NCBI RefSeq assembly: GCF_021277265.1 | Contig: NZ_JAJSOH010000025.1 | Coordinates: forward strand, 1 to 64,000 | Length of the DNA stretch: 64,000 nt | Direction: 5' to 3' | Source: Kineosporia rhizophila | GTDB lineage: Bacteria > Actinomycetota > Actinomycetes > Actinomycetales > Kineosporiaceae | Shown: positions 45,027 to 54,359 of the stretch, piece by piece | How the letters are laid out: the number at the start of each line of letters is the position of its first letter | How positions within the stretch are numbered: position 1 is the stretch's first letter | The notes under the pieces: generated by a model | The model's database searches: none | The model's input: only the letters and a program-made list of their open reading frames with translations | Told to the model about the DNA's origin: nothing | Made by a program: the position numbers and the translations under genes

Positions 45027-46745
45027 TTGGACCTCTCTCGCGCGCGCTACGCCCAGCTCTACGGTCCCACCGTCGGCGACCGGGTCCGCCTGGCCGACAC
45101 CGACCTGTTCATCTCCCCCACCGAGGACCGCTGCGGCGGACCGGGCCGGGCCGGCGAGGAAGCGGTGTTCGGCGGCGGCAAGGTGCTGCGCGAGTCGATG
45201 GGCCAAGGCCGCGCCACCCGCGCCCAGGGCACCCCCGACCTGATCATCACCGGCGCCCTGGTCCTGGACCACTGGGGCGTGATCAAGGCCGACGTGGGGG
45301 TGCGGGACGGCCGCATCGTGGCGCTGGGCAAGGCGGGCAACCCGGAGACGATGGACGGGGTGCACCCCGATCTGGTGGTCGGCCCGAACACCGAGATCCT
45401 GGCCGGCAACGGCAAGATCCTCACCGCCGGCGGCATCGACTGCCACGTGCACTTCATCTGCCCGCAGATCGTGCCGGAGGCACTCGGGAACGGCATCACC
45501 ACGCTGATCGGCGGCGGTACGGGACCGGCCGAGGGCACCAAGGCCACCACCGTCACGCCCGGGTCGTGGTACCTGGCCCGGATGCTCGAGGCGATGGACG
45601 GCCAGCCGGTCAACGTGGCCCTGCTGGGCAAGGGCAACACCGTCTCGCACGAGGCGATGTGGGAGCAGTTGCGGGCCGGGGCCTCGGGTTTCAAGCTGCA
45701 CGAGGACTGGGGCACCACCCCCGCGGCGATCGACGCCTGCCTGACCGTCTGCGACCAGACCGGTGTACAGGCCAGCATCCACACCGACACCCTGAACGAG
45801 GCCGGCTACGTGGAGTCCACGCTGGCCGCGATCAACGGCCGGGCGATCCACAGCTACCACACCGAGGGCGCCGGCGGCGGGCACGCGCCGGACATCATCA
45901 CCGTGGCCGGCTACGGCCACATCCTGCCCTCGAGCACGAACCCGACCCGGCCGCACACCGTCAACACGCTGTCCGAGCACCTGGACATGCTGATGGTCTG
46001 CCACCACCTGTCACCGAGCATCCCTGAGGACCTGGCCTTCGCCGAGTCCCGGATCCGGCCCTCGACCATCGCCGCCGAGGACCTGCTGCACGACCTGGGC
46101 GCGATCTCGATGATCGGCTCGGACGCCCAGGCGATGGGCCGGATCGGCGAGGTCGTGCTGCGCACCTGGCAGACGGCGCACGTGATGAAGAGCCGTCGGG
46201 GTCTGCTCGACGGTGACGTGCACAACGACAACCTGCGGGCCCGGCGCTACATCGCCAAGTACACGATCTGCCCGGCGGTGGCGCACGGCATGGAGAAGGA
46301 GATCGGCTCGATCGAGAAGGGCAAGCTGGCCGACCTGGTGCTGTGGGACCCGGCCTTCTTCGGGGTACGCCCGCACGCCGTACTCAAGGGCGGCATGATC
46401 GCCTGGGCGCAGATGGGCGATGCGAACGCCTCGATCCCTACCCCGCAGCCGGTTCTGCCCCGCCCCATGTTCGGCGCTGCCCCTGTGGTCGCCGCGGCCA
46501 CCAGCGTGCATTTCGTGGCCCCGCAGGCGATCGAAGACGGCCTGGAGCGGCGGCTGAACGTGAACCGGCGACTGGTGGCGGTGGAGAACGTGCGTCAGCG
46601 CGGTAAGGCCGACATGCCGGAGAACACTGCTACCCCTGACATCCAGGTCGACCCCGACACCTTCACGGTGCGCATCGACGGTGAGGTCTGGGAGGAGCAA
46701 CCGGCCACCAGCCTGCCGATGGCGCAGCGCTACTTCATGTTCTGA
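45027..46745 (+). CDS. ureC: Urease subunit alpha (catalytic)
   Basis: The protein has 572 aa from a TTG at 45027 with AGGAAGG upstream. It hydrolyses urea to ammonia and carbamate. All nickel-site residues are present: H140 and H142 (CHVHF), the carbamylated K223 (GFKLHEDWG), H225, H252, H278 and D366 (GSDAQAMGR). The mobile flap MVCHHLSP contains H326. Length and sequence are those of a functional enzyme. Confidence 0.97.
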   Translation: MDLSRARYAQLYGPTVGDRVRLADTDLFISPTEDRCGGPGRAGEEAVFGGGKVLRESMGQGRATRAQGTPDLIITGALVLDHWGVIKADVGVRDGRIVALGKAGNPETMDGVHPDLVVGPNTEILAGNGKILTAGGIDCHVHFICPQIVPEALGNGITTLIGGGTGPAEGTKATTVTPGSWYLARMLEAMDGQPVNVALLGKGNTVSHEAMWEQLRAGASGFKLHEDWGTTPAAIDACLTVCDQTGVQASIHTDTLNEAGYVESTLAAINGRAIHSYHTEGAGGGHAPDIITVAGYGHILPSSTNPTRPHTVNTLSEHLDMLMVCHHLSPSIPEDLAFAESRIRPSTIAAEDLLHDLGAISMIGSDAQAMGRIGEVVLRTWQTAHVMKSRRGLLDGDVHNDNLRARRYIAKYTICPAVAHGMEKEIGSIEKGKLADLVLWDPAFFGVRPHAVLKGGMIAWAQMGDANASIPTPQPVLPRPMFGAAPVVAAATSVHFVAPQAIEDGLERRLNVNRRLVAVENVRQRGKADMPENTATPDIQVDPDTFTVRIDGEVWEEQPATSLPMAQRYFMF

Positions 46746-46762
46746 GGCCTTACGCCGCAAAG

Positions 46763-46781
46763 TTAGGTGAGCCTTACCTGG
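46763..46781 (+). promoter_or_regulatory. Iron box (DtxR/IdeR-type) upstream of the siderophore-binding protein gene
   Basis: TTAGGTGAGCCTTACCTGG matches 14 of 19 positions of the DtxR/IdeR consensus TTAGGTTAGGCTAACCTAA (hand comparison), keeping the outer TTAGGT and ACCT. It lies 20 bp before the ATG, where a repressor would block the promoter, so iron-repressed transcription is expected. Confidence 0.7.
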
Positions 46782-46788
46782 CTCGTGC

Positions 46789-46794
46789 TACTTT
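46789..46794 (+). promoter_or_regulatory. Candidate -10 box giving a leaderless transcript
   Basis: TACTTT fits TANNNT and is 7 nt before the ATG at 46802. A transcript starting 6-8 nt downstream would begin at or next to the start codon. No Shine-Dalgarno sequence is present, which is consistent. Confidence 0.4.
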
Positions 46795-46801
46795 GCGGCG
46801 C

Positions 46802-47872
46802 ATGCCCTCAAGACCCTTTGCCCGCAGTTCGGCCGAGTTCACCCGTCGCTCGGCCCTACTGACCGGCTTTTCGCTGGCCGGCGGCACTCTGCTGGCTGCC
46901 TGTGGCTCGGGGTCCGACGAGCGCGTTCCCGGAGACTCGCCGGCCAGTACGGCGCCGGGCAACTTCCCTGCCACCGTCCAGCACCGCTTCGGCGAGACCA
47001 CGGTCGAGGCCGAGCCGAAGCGGATCGTCGTCGTCGGGCTGTCCGAGCAGGACATCGTGCTCGAACTGGGCTTCACCCCGGTCGCGGTGACGGAGTGGTA
47101 CGGCGAGCAGCCCTACGCGGTCTGGCCCTGGGCCCAGAAACTGCTCGGCGACGCCGAACCGACCGTGCTCAGCACCGCCGACGGCTTCGAGTACGAGAAG
47201 ATCGCGTCTCTGCAGCCGGACCTGATCATCGGCACCAACTCGGGCATGAAAGAGTCCGACTACGAGAAGTTCTCGAAGATGGCGCCGACCCTGCCGGGCG
47301 TGGTCGGTGGCACCGACTACTTCTCCCCCTGGGAAGACCAGACCCTGCTGATCGCCAAGGCCCTGGGGCAGGAGAAGGTCGGCCAGAACCTCGTTGAGTC
47401 GACCAAGGACGCCTACGCCCAGGCCGCGGAGGCCAACCCCGAGTTCGCCGGCAAGGTGGCCACGTTCAGCCAGAACGGCTTCTACGACGGGCTGATCTAC
47501 GTGTACCCGCCCGGCCTCGGCACCGACTTCCTCTCGATGCTCGGCTTCACCGTCAACCCCGACCTGACCGAGCTGGCCAAACCCGGCGAGCAGGCCGCGA
47601 TCTCGTCCGAGCGGCTCGACGTGATCGACACCGACGTGCTGGTGATCGCGGCCGAGGAGGCCGAGGACATCGCCACGCTGGAGAAGGTGCCCACCTACGC
47701 CGCACTCGGCGTGGTGAAGGAGCAGCGCACCGTCTACACCGATCCGATCCTGTCCGGGGCGATGTACTTCGTCACCCCGGCGAGCCTGAAATACGTTCTC
47801 GAGCACCTGACTCCGGCGCTGAAGAAGGCGGTCGCCGGTGAGTCCCCCGCGGAGATCACCGGCGCCGCCTGA
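46802..47872 (+). CDS. Iron-siderophore ABC transporter substrate-binding lipoprotein
   Basis: The protein has 356 aa from ATG 46802. Twin arginines (FTRRSALLTGF) and a lipobox ending at C34 (LLAAC) indicate an exported lipoprotein, possibly Tat-dependent. The FecB/periplasmic_binding_2 fold is visible: PKRIVVVGLSEQDIVLELGFTPVAV, then FEYEKIASLQPDLIIGTNSG and LDVIDTDVLVIAAEEAED. It would capture ferric siderophores for an ABC importer, whose permease and ATPase genes are not in the window. Its iron box suggests iron-dependent repression. Its position in the middle of the urease locus is unusual. Confidence 0.92.
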   Translation: MPSRPFARSSAEFTRRSALLTGFSLAGGTLLAACGSGSDERVPGDSPASTAPGNFPATVQHRFGETTVEAEPKRIVVVGLSEQDIVLELGFTPVAVTEWYGEQPYAVWPWAQKLLGDAEPTVLSTADGFEYEKIASLQPDLIIGTNSGMKESDYEKFSKMAPTLPGVVGGTDYFSPWEDQTLLIAKALGQEKVGQNLVESTKDAYAQAAEANPEFAGKVATFSQNGFYDGLIYVYPPGLGTDFLSMLGFTVNPDLTELAKPGEQAAISSERLDVIDTDVLVIAAEEAEDIATLEKVPTYAALGVVKEQRTVYTDPILSGAMYFVTPASLKYVLEHLTPALKKAVAGESPAEITGAA

Positions 47873-47879
47873 AGCAGAC

Positions 47880-48572
47880 CTACAGGTCGTTGAACTCCGT
47901 CTCGTCCCGGGCGATGCGTGAGGTCGAGCCCTGGGTGGTGGAGGTGGAGTTGAAGACGGCGCGCCAGGTGCGCTTGCCGATCTTCAGCCGGGTCACGAAC
48001 ACGCCCTTCTTGTTCGTGGTCAGCACCCGGTGGGTGACCCAGCCCTCCTTGGTGTGACGCTGGATCGCCACCCGGGCGCCGGGCAGGATGCTGCGGCCCC
48101 CGTCCGGGCCGAGGTTGAACCGCTGCACCGACCCACCCACGAACCGGTACGGGTGCTTGTGCGTGATCAGCAGGGTGACCAGGCTGCCCCGCATCAGCCG
48201 GAACGTGCTGGCGCAGCTCTCCTTGCCGCGGACCACCGTGGCCTGGTGAAGTCCGGCGTCGGAGTTCTTGAAGTCCTTGGCGTAGAACGTCTTCACCCGT
48301 CGTCCGGGGGCGGCGTCGACCTTGGCGTCGGGGATCCGGACGTTCCAGTCGGCGGCGTCCGGCACGGAGAACTTCAGCGCCTTCGGCCGGCCCTTGAGGG
48401 CCACCGAAGTGGGCGTGTACTTGCAGTCGGCCGCCGCGGTGGTGACCGTGGCCTGGGTGACCGTGGTTCCGCCGTCGGCCTGGGTGGGCACGGCGTTCGC
48501 GGGCGTGGAGGTCAGAGGGGTGAGGACCAACCCGGCGACGACCACCGGGACTGCCCCGAGTCTTCTCAGCAT
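47880..48572 (-). CDS. Secreted protein of unknown function
   Basis: The protein has 230 aa. The signal peptide is MLRRLGAVPVVVAGLVLTPL ending near PANA (about residue 27). The mature region is beta-rich, with two cysteines (DCKYTPTSVALKG and ESCASTFRL) and a C-terminal half that reads GARVAIQRHTKEGWVTHRVLTTNKKGVFVTRL. That resembles a repeated Ig-like or carboxypeptidase-regulatory strand pattern found in actinobacterial secreted proteins. No enzyme motif is visible. It is convergent with the siderophore-binding gene, 7 bp apart. Confidence 0.8.
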   Translation of the reverse strand: MLRRLGAVPVVVAGLVLTPLTSTPANAVPTQADGGTTVTQATVTTAAADCKYTPTSVALKGRPKALKFSVPDAADWNVRIPDAKVDAAPGRRVKTFYAKDFKNSDAGLHQATVVRGKESCASTFRLMRGSLVTLLITHKHPYRFVGGSVQRFNLGPDGGRSILPGARVAIQRHTKEGWVTHRVLTTNKKGVFVTRLKIGKRTWRAVFNSTSTTQGSTSRIARDETEFNDL

Positions 48573-48657
48573 GCAGGTGACGTTAGGTGCCTACCGTCAC
48601 GTCCGACACAGGGTTCCCGGGCTTCTGGACCGAACATCTGAGCCCGTAACCAGCTTG

Positions 48658-49755
48658 TCAGGTCTTCGGACCGGCGATCAGCCGGGCCAGAAGCGGTGCG
48701 CACAGGAGCATTACGAACAAGCGGGCGATCTGCACCATGAGCACGAAGGTGACGTCCGCACCGCTGCCCACCGCGGTGGCCAGGACGGCGTAGAGGCCGC
48801 CGGGGGTGGTGGCCAGGTAGCCGTCGAGCATGCTCTGACCGGTGGCCCGGGCCAGGATCACGCCGAGCCCGGCACAGGCCACGATCAGGCCGATGATGAC
48901 CAGGGCGGCCAGCGGCAGCACGGCCGCCACCGACTTCAGGCTGGCCCGGGTGAACCGCAGGCCGACCTGCAGGCCGATCAGGGCGAAGCCGAGGCTCTCC
49001 AGCCAGGACGGGAAGTCGGCCTCGATCGCGCCGGTACCGGCCAGCACGGCGGCCACGATCATGGGAAAGATCAGGGCACCGGCCGGGAACCGGATGAACC
49101 GGGCCAGAGGCAGGCCGATCAGCAGGGACACCGCCGCGACGGCCAGTCCGGCGAGCACCGACTCAGCCCCGGCCTGCCCGAACGTGGTTGCGGGATCGTA
49201 GATCTGCGCGTCGGAGGGACCGGCCGCGTCGAACACCACCTGCGCCACCAACGGCATTCCGAGCAGGATGATCAGCACCCGTAGGTACTGCACCACCGCC
49301 ACCACCCGGTCGTCCGCGCCCAGATCCCGCGAGACGGCGACGATTCCGGAAGCACCCCCGGCGATCATCGCGAACACGCCGGTGGCGGTAGAGATCTCCC
49401 GCCGCAGCCGCAGCACGTAGCCCGCCACCACGCTGAGCAGCAGCGTGCCCAGGCAGGAGACGAGCACCCAGAACCAGTCCTGGCGCAGCGAGACCAGGGT
49501 GCTGGGCTCGAGCGAGGCGCCGATCGCCGCCCCGAGCACGGCCTGGGCGAAGGTGAACGTGAAGGTGGGCACCTTGGGCACCCGCGGCGCGGTCAGGGCG
49601 AAAATCAGGCCGGCGGCGAGCGATCCGAACAGCGCCGGAGAGGGCAGCCCGGCCAGCCCCAGGAGCAGCGAGAAGATCAGGACCAGGCCGATCAGGATCG
49701 CCCAGGCCCAGGGGCTGCGGGTGTGTTCCTGCGGCGGATCGGGGGCATCCGGCAC
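48658..49755 (-). CDS. AbrB-family (PF05145) membrane transporter
   Basis: The protein has 365 aa with about 10 hydrophobic segments in two similar halves, each opening with a glycine-rich AxxGASLEP or LQVGLRF-type segment. The half-repeat pattern (AVLGAAIGASLEPSTL; ALIGLQVGLRFTRASL) and GVFAMIAGGASGIVAVSRDLGAD are those of the AbrB/ammonia-monooxygenase-like putative transporter family. The substrate is unknown. Linkage to urease might suggest ammonia, but that is speculation. Confidence 0.85.
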   Translation of the reverse strand: MPDAPDPPQEHTRSPWAWAILIGLVLIFSLLLGLAGLPSPALFGSLAAGLIFALTAPRVPKVPTFTFTFAQAVLGAAIGASLEPSTLVSLRQDWFWVLVSCLGTLLLSVVAGYVLRLRREISTATGVFAMIAGGASGIVAVSRDLGADDRVVAVVQYLRVLIILLGMPLVAQVVFDAAGPSDAQIYDPATTFGQAGAESVLAGLAVAAVSLLIGLPLARFIRFPAGALIFPMIVAAVLAGTGAIEADFPSWLESLGFALIGLQVGLRFTRASLKSVAAVLPLAALVIIGLIVACAGLGVILARATGQSMLDGYLATTPGGLYAVLATAVGSGADVTFVLMVQIARLFVMLLCAPLLARLIAGPKT

Positions 49756-49838
49756 GCAGTCAGCCTATGACCGAACCAATGAGGGACGCCTGTCGGCTCA
49801 GTCGGTTCTGGGGAACACTGTTCGTAACAAGAGGCGCC

Positions 49839-49844
49839 TAGGCT
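49839..49844 (+). promoter_or_regulatory. Candidate -10 box for a leaderless ureF transcript
   Basis: TAGGCT ends 6 nt before the ureF GTG at 49851, and no ribosome-binding site is seen. This suggests that ureFGD has its own promoter and a leaderless first gene, independent of ureABC. Confidence 0.4.
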
Positions 49845-49850
49845 GGGCCC

Positions 49851-50621
49851 GTGTTCGCCCCCGGAATTGCCTCGCTGCTGGCCCTGGCCGACCAGCGGCT
49901 GCCCAGCGGGGGCCACGTGCACTCCGGCGGGATCGAGCAGGCGATCACCGAGGGCCTGGTCACCGGGGTGGCGAGCCTGGAACGGTTCCTGGAACGCCGT
50001 CTGCGCACCACCGGCCTGGTCACGGCCGGTCTGGCCGCAGCGGCAACGGTGCTGAGCCACTCGCCGGACGCCCCCGTCCAGCTGGCCCGGCTCGACGCCG
50101 AGGCCGACGCCCGCACCCCCTCCCCCGCCCAGCGTCTGGCCGCAAGGGCGCAGGGCCGCGGGCTGCTGCGTACCGCCCGCGCCGCCTGGGCCGCTCCGTC
50201 GACCACGCTGAGCTGGAGCGACCTCGGCGCCCGGCCCCACCACCCGATCGTCCTGGGCTGCGCCTGCGCCGCCGGTGGAGTCTCGGCCGAAGGCGCCGCC
50301 CTGGCCGCCGCCTACCTCTCGGTGAGTGCGCCCTCCACCGCCGCCCAGCGCCTGCTCGCCCTCGACCCGGTCTCCGTCGCCGCCGTCACCGTCCGGCTCG
50401 GCCCCGCCATCGAACAGATCGCCGCCGCCGCCCTTCTCGGCTGGCCCGCGACCACCCCCGTCGACCGGCCCAGCCACCCCGAAGCGCCGCCGCTCCCCAC
50501 CCGCGGCGGGACAAACGTCCTCAGTATCGATTTTGATCTTCTGCCCGACGACTCAGACCCCCTGCTGGACCTGCTGGCCGAGCGCCACGCCGCCCGAGAG
50601 GAGCGCCTCTTTGCGTCCTGA
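49851..50621 (+). CDS. ureF: Urease accessory protein UreF
   Basis: The protein has 256 aa from GTG 49851. The UreF features are [24 protein letters not shown] at the N-terminus, the [18 protein letters not shown] helix and the [20 protein letters not shown] block. It acts with UreG and UreD to load nickel and CO2 into UreC. Its stop lies inside ureG (11-bp overlap). Confidence 0.92.
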   Translation: MFAPGIASLLALADQRLPSGGHVHSGGIEQAITEGLVTGVASLERFLERRLRTTGLVTAGLAAAATVLSHSPDAPVQLARLDAEADARTPSPAQRLAARAQGRGLLRTARAAWAAPSTTLSWSDLGARPHHPIVLGCACAAGGVSAEGAALAAAYLSVSAPSTAAQRLLALDPVSVAAVTVRLGPAIEQIAAAALLGWPATTPVDRPSHPEAPPLPTRGGTNVLSIDFDLLPDDSDPLLDLLAERHAAREERLFAS

Positions 50622-51366
50622 CCTTCACCTCACCGACTCCGCCCACGGCGGTGCCCGGCTCGGCGTGCCCCGCCCGGCCGCCCTGCCCCACGACCTGCCG
50701 GGCGACGATCCGCACGAGCACCTCTCCGGGCCGGGGCGCCTCTCCGGTGAGCACGGTCCGCTGCGGATCGGCATCGGCGGGCCGGTCGGCTCGGGCAAGA
50801 CCGCGCTGGTGGCCGCCCTCTGCCGGGTGCTCGGCGAGCGCCTTCAGCTGGGCGTGGTCACCAACGACATCTACACCACCGAAGACGCCGACTTCCTGCG
50901 CCGCAACGCGGTTCTGCCGGACGAGCGGATCGTGGCGGTGCAGACCGGGTGCTGCCCGCACACCGCGATCCGCGACGACATCACGGCCAACCTCGACGCG
51001 ATCGACGACCTGGTGGAGCGCCTGGCCCCGCTCGACCTGGTGCTGGTCGAGTCGGGCGGCGACAACCTGACCGCCTCGTTCAGCAAGGGCCTGGTCGACG
51101 TGCAGATCTTCGTGGTCGACGTGGCCGGCGGCGACAAGGTGCCGCGCAAGGGCGGGCCCGGGGTGACCACGGCCGACCTGCTGGTGATCAACAAGACCGA
51201 CCTGGCCCCGCTGGTCGGCGCCGACCTGGACGTGATGTCCGGCGACGCGCACAAGGTCCGGGGCGAGCAGCCGGTGGTGCTGCAGTCGCTGCGCGAGGAC
51301 CCGCGGGCGACCGACGTGGTGGCCTGGGTGATGGCCCAGCTCGACCGGACCGCGGTTCGCGCCTAA
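50611..51366 (+). CDS. ureG: Urease accessory GTPase UreG
   Basis: The protein has 251 aa from a TTG at 50611 with GAGAGGAG 9 nt upstream; the start is inside ureF. The P-loop is [11 protein letters not shown] and the nickel-binding CPH is in [28 protein letters not shown] and VINKTDLAP complete the GTPase. Residues 1 to about 48 are an N-terminal extension with five histidines ([18 protein letters not shown]), which may store nickel since ureE is absent. Confidence 0.95.
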   Translation: MRPDLHLTDSAHGGARLGVPRPAALPHDLPGDDPHEHLSGPGRLSGEHGPLRIGIGGPVGSGKTALVAALCRVLGERLQLGVVTNDIYTTEDADFLRRNAVLPDERIVAVQTGCCPHTAIRDDITANLDAIDDLVERLAPLDLVLVESGGDNLTASFSKGLVDVQIFVVDVAGGDKVPRKGGPGVTTADLLVINKTDLAPLVGADLDVMSGDAHKVRGEQPVVLQSLREDPRATDVVAWVMAQLDRTAVRA

Positions 51367-52080
51367 GTGGATTCACGTCTTGAGATCGTCGCGGTCGCCC
51401 GGGGCGCGAACACGGTCGTCCAGAGCATCCGCGGCGGTGGGCATTTCGCCGCCCGGCAGACCGGCGCAGGGGTCGTGCACCTCGTCGGCACCGCCGCCGG
51501 TCCGCTGGGTGGCGACCGGGCCGTCGTCGATGTCCAGGTCGGACCGGGAGCGCGGCTGAGCGTGCGCAGCGCGGGCGCCACGATCATTCAGCCCGGGCGG
51601 ATGCGGCCGGACTCGGTGATGGAGCTGAATCTGCGGGTGGACGACGGGGGTTGGCTCGACCTGGCCCCGGAACCGACCGTGGTATGCCACGGCGCGCAGC
51701 ACGAGAGCCGGACCACCGTAAGCCTTTCCGGCGACGGCCAGGCCCGCTTGGTGGAACAGGTGCTGCTCGGGCGGGCTTACGAGGGCCCGGGCGAGTGGTC
51801 CGGGCGCACGGTGATCACCCGCGACGGCGCTCCGGTGCTGCGGCACACCCTGCGCTCACGAGTGGTGGCGGTCGGCGGCACCCGGGTCATCTCCACCCTG
51901 GCCCGCAGCGACCTGGCCGGGGCAGTGCCCGCCACCAGTGGCGACGCAGTGGCCATGCCGCTGACCGGCGGAGGTCTGCTGGTCACGGCCACGGGCGCGG
52001 ACCTCCTGCCGGTGCAAGCCGATCTCCTGAGCGCGGAGAGCATGGCAAGTGGGCACAGCCAGGCGGTACCGGCTCAGTAG
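51367..52080 (+). CDS. ureD: Urease accessory protein UreD
   Basis: The protein has 237 aa from a GTG directly after the ureG stop. UreD (UreH) scaffolds the UreF-UreG complex on apo-urease. Recognisable blocks are VHLVGTAAGPLGGDRAVVDVQVGPGARL, AGATIIQPG and GEWSGRTVITRDGAPVLRH. It is somewhat short for the family, like other actinobacterial UreD. It overlaps the convergent GH16-like gene by 7 bp. Confidence 0.9.
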   Translation: MDSRLEIVAVARGANTVVQSIRGGGHFAARQTGAGVVHLVGTAAGPLGGDRAVVDVQVGPGARLSVRSAGATIIQPGRMRPDSVMELNLRVDDGGWLDLAPEPTVVCHGAQHESRTTVSLSGDGQARLVEQVLLGRAYEGPGEWSGRTVITRDGAPVLRHTLRSRVVAVGGTRVISTLARSDLAGAVPATSGDAVAMPLTGGGLLVTATGADLLPVQADLLSAESMASGHSQAVPAQ

Positions 52081-53216
52081 GGCCGGGAGTACTGCTCAGG
52101 CTGGGGCGCCGGCGGCTTCTTGCTCTTACGGCGCCCCGGATAGCTGAGGATCGCCACCGCCGAGGCGACCATCACGCTGCCGCCGATCAGCCAGGGCCAG
52201 ATGCCGCCGGTGAGCGTTCCCCCGCCCGACGCGTCGTCTTCCGAGCCGCCGGCTGCCGCTGCGGCAGACCCGCTCGGCGTGGCCCCGGCCGACGCTCCCG
52301 GAGAAGCTGAGGCATCGGGAGCGGCGGAGGCACCGGGCGTGGCACCGGCGATCGTGTCGTCGGCCCCCACGCTCAGAGTCTGCCCCGGCTCGGGCTGGAC
52401 CTTGGTGTACTCCCAGATCTTCATCGAGTCGATCTCGAAGGTCTTCGGCAGCTTGGAGCTCTTGTCCGGCTTCCCGGTGAGCGAGTCACCGGTGGTGGTG
52501 GCCATGCTGAGCCAGCGCGAGCCCTTGTAGGACTTGTCCGACCAGAAGATCTCCTCGCCGTCCAGCCGGACCAGGAGGTGCTTGGGCGCCCACTCGATCG
52601 TGTACGTGTGCATCTTCTTGGCCAGGTCCTGCTCCGAGTGGGCCTGCTCGGAACCCTTGCCGTAGCCGTTGCTGACGTAGGCCGTGGCAGTGTCCGGGGC
52701 CAGCAGCTCGAGGCTGGTGAACGCGTTGGCGCTGTTGTCCTTGGCCGGTGACAGCGAGATGTAGCTGTTGATCCCCTTGCCCACCGGAACCTTGGCCTTG
52801 ACCTCGAACTTGCCGTAGGTCTGCGGCCAGTTCCAGCAGCCCATGCCGCCGGTGGTGTACGCCTGCCCGTCGGTCCTCTTCTTCTCGACCTTCAGCGACA
52901 GCACCCCCTTCTTCAGGGAGGCGTTGTCCTCGGACCAGGCGCTGTTGCCGGCCGCGTACTCGCCGGAGTACTCCACACAGCCCTCGGGCAGGCTGGAGCC
53001 GTTGAAGTTGACCTCGCTGCGCAGCTTCCAGCTCGGCTTCTTCTTGGCCGGCTTCTTGGTCGCCTCCGCACTCGGCGCGGCGCTCGGAGTGGCGCTCGAC
53101 TCGGTACCGGGGGTCTGGGTGGCGGGAGCAGCCGCGGCAGTGTGTGCCCCGGCCGTCAGGGTGACGGCGGACAGCCCTGCCGCAGCGAGGTAGCGCCGGT
53201 AGCGGCTCGCCCTCAT
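52074..53216 (-). CDS. Secreted, membrane-anchored GH16-like beta-sandwich protein with atypical active site
   Basis: The protein has 380 aa. A signal peptide (residues 1 to about 29, ending AHTAAAA) is followed by a Thr/Pro/Ser linker. A concanavalin-like domain spans about 65-275 (YGKFEVKAKVPVGKGINSYISLSP, HTYTIEWAPKHLLVRLDGEEIFW). A second Ala/Ser/Pro linker leads to a C-terminal helix (IWPWLIGGSVMVASAVAIL) and a basic tail. GH16 enzymes have E-x-D-x(1-2)-E in the strand before the catalytic loop. Here that place reads AFTSLELLAPD, with only one acidic candidate. It may bind rather than cut glucans. Confidence 0.8.
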   Translation of the reverse strand: MRASRYRRYLAAAGLSAVTLTAGAHTAAAAPATQTPGTESSATPSAAPSAEATKKPAKKKPSWKLRSEVNFNGSSLPEGCVEYSGEYAAGNSAWSEDNASLKKGVLSLKVEKKRTDGQAYTTGGMGCWNWPQTYGKFEVKAKVPVGKGINSYISLSPAKDNSANAFTSLELLAPDTATAYVSNGYGKGSEQAHSEQDLAKKMHTYTIEWAPKHLLVRLDGEEIFWSDKSYKGSRWLSMATTTGDSLTGKPDKSSKLPKTFEIDSMKIWEYTKVQPEPGQTLSVGADDTIAGATPGASAAPDASASPGASAGATPSGSAAAAAGGSEDDASGGGTLTGGIWPWLIGGSVMVASAVAILSYPGRRKSKKPPAPQPEQYSRPY

Positions 53217-53406
53217 GCCTGCCTCTCGTACGGATCCAGCGGTTCGTGCGTCGCTGTACCTTACGCGTCATTCCTGAGACGACGAGAACCGCCGGTCGGG
53301 TGACGTCCGCCTGGGTGACAGTTCCGCCGACCCCGCCCAGATGCCCGCGGCGCCTGCCGATGCACCCCCGGCAAGGGTGACGCGACTGGTCGAGGAGGGT
53401 GTTCGG

Positions 53407-54243
53407 GTGGCACGGGCGAAGAACAATGGACGGCCGGTGCGCCCGAGCGGGCCCCTCACCTCCCAGCCCACAAAGGTAAGCCGAACAACCCCGTCGCCCC
53501 CATCGTCCACTGTTCGTAGCAAGAAGGACCGCACGACGCTCCTGGCCGCCTCGCTGGGACTCACCGCGATCGCCGGGGGCCTGTTCGCCACCGGGGCGCT
53601 CGATCCCGTCGTGCACGACGCCGTCGCGCTGGTCAAGGCCAAGGCTGCGGCGGACAAGGACGAGTCGGCCGAGCGCCTGAACGCGGGCAAGGTCGTGGAC
53701 TGGATGTACTTCGAGGACGTACCGGAGTGGTCGCAGATCCGTAAGGTGCCCCAGGCGCCACGGGTCACCGAGCGACCGGAGGAACCGGCGCGCCCGGCCA
53801 TCGCCCCGCCCGAGCACCCCCACCGCGTGCTGTTCTCCGGACCGCCGCCGATGCCGACGGTCAGCCTCCAGCCGCCCGACGCCTGCATGCAGCCGCACAA
53901 CCCGGTGTCGATCGTGCGCAACTACGTGGTGACGGCAACCGGTGGCGGGGCGGTGTCGGTGCGCTGGTACGACATGGGCGACCCGGACACCCAGTGGTAC
54001 GAGGTGGTGGCGGTGCCGGAGAACGTGATCCAGTTCGACTACAGCCGACCGGTGCCGCAGCCGCCCAAGAAGTTCACGAAGGTCGCCGCCGCGGACGGGT
54101 GCCAGCAGATGAACGCCCAGGTGACCGGCCTGCAACGCGGGGCGAAGTACACCTTCACGCTGATGGGGATCAACAAGTCGCCGCTGAACGGCCGGGTCTA
54201 CTCGATCACCCGGCAGCGCAGTCAGGTCATCACCATCCGCTGA
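53407..54243 (+). CDS. Membrane-anchored protein with fibronectin-III-like domain
   Basis: The frame gives 278 aa from GTG 53407 with GAGGAGG 8 nt upstream; an ATG at 53341 would add 22 residues. A basic Ser/Pro-rich N-terminus precedes a helix (TTLLAASLGLTAIAGGLFATGAL). A proline-rich linker follows, then a C-terminal ~100-residue beta-sandwich (SIVRNYVVTATGGGAVSVRWYDMG...VTGLQRGAKYTFTLMGINKS) resembling FnIII. Two cysteines flank that domain. The role is probably at the cell surface; it is divergent from the GH16-like gene. Confidence 0.75.
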   Translation: MARAKNNGRPVRPSGPLTSQPTKVSRTTPSPPSSTVRSKKDRTTLLAASLGLTAIAGGLFATGALDPVVHDAVALVKAKAAADKDESAERLNAGKVVDWMYFEDVPEWSQIRKVPQAPRVTERPEEPARPAIAPPEHPHRVLFSGPPPMPTVSLQPPDACMQPHNPVSIVRNYVVTATGGGAVSVRWYDMGDPDTQWYEVVAVPENVIQFDYSRPVPQPPKKFTKVAAADGCQQMNAQVTGLQRGAKYTFTLMGINKSPLNGRVYSITRQRSQVITIR

Positions 54244-54359
54244 GGCCCGGTCTCCCCCATTCGTATGACACTGGCTGATGTCGGGAAAGCTGGGCGACAG
54301 GTGTCCCTAATCTGGGCGGCACCTTATGTCCCACATAGCCCGAAGGAAGCATCCGACCC

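Larger units (their letters stand above)
46753..46800. terminator. Inverted repeat enclosing the iron box, between ureC and the siderophore-binding gene
   Basis: Perfect 11-bp arms, CGCCGCAAAGT (46753-46763) and ACTTTGCGGCG (46790-46800), flank a 26-bp loop that holds an iron-box-like sequence. In RNA it could end the ureC transcript. In DNA it frames the downstream promoter, whose candidate -10 TACTTT lies in the right arm. Confidence 0.5.

Noticed and set aside
44253-46007. Minus-strand 584-codon frame over ureABC
   Set aside because: Antisense to well-defined urease subunits.
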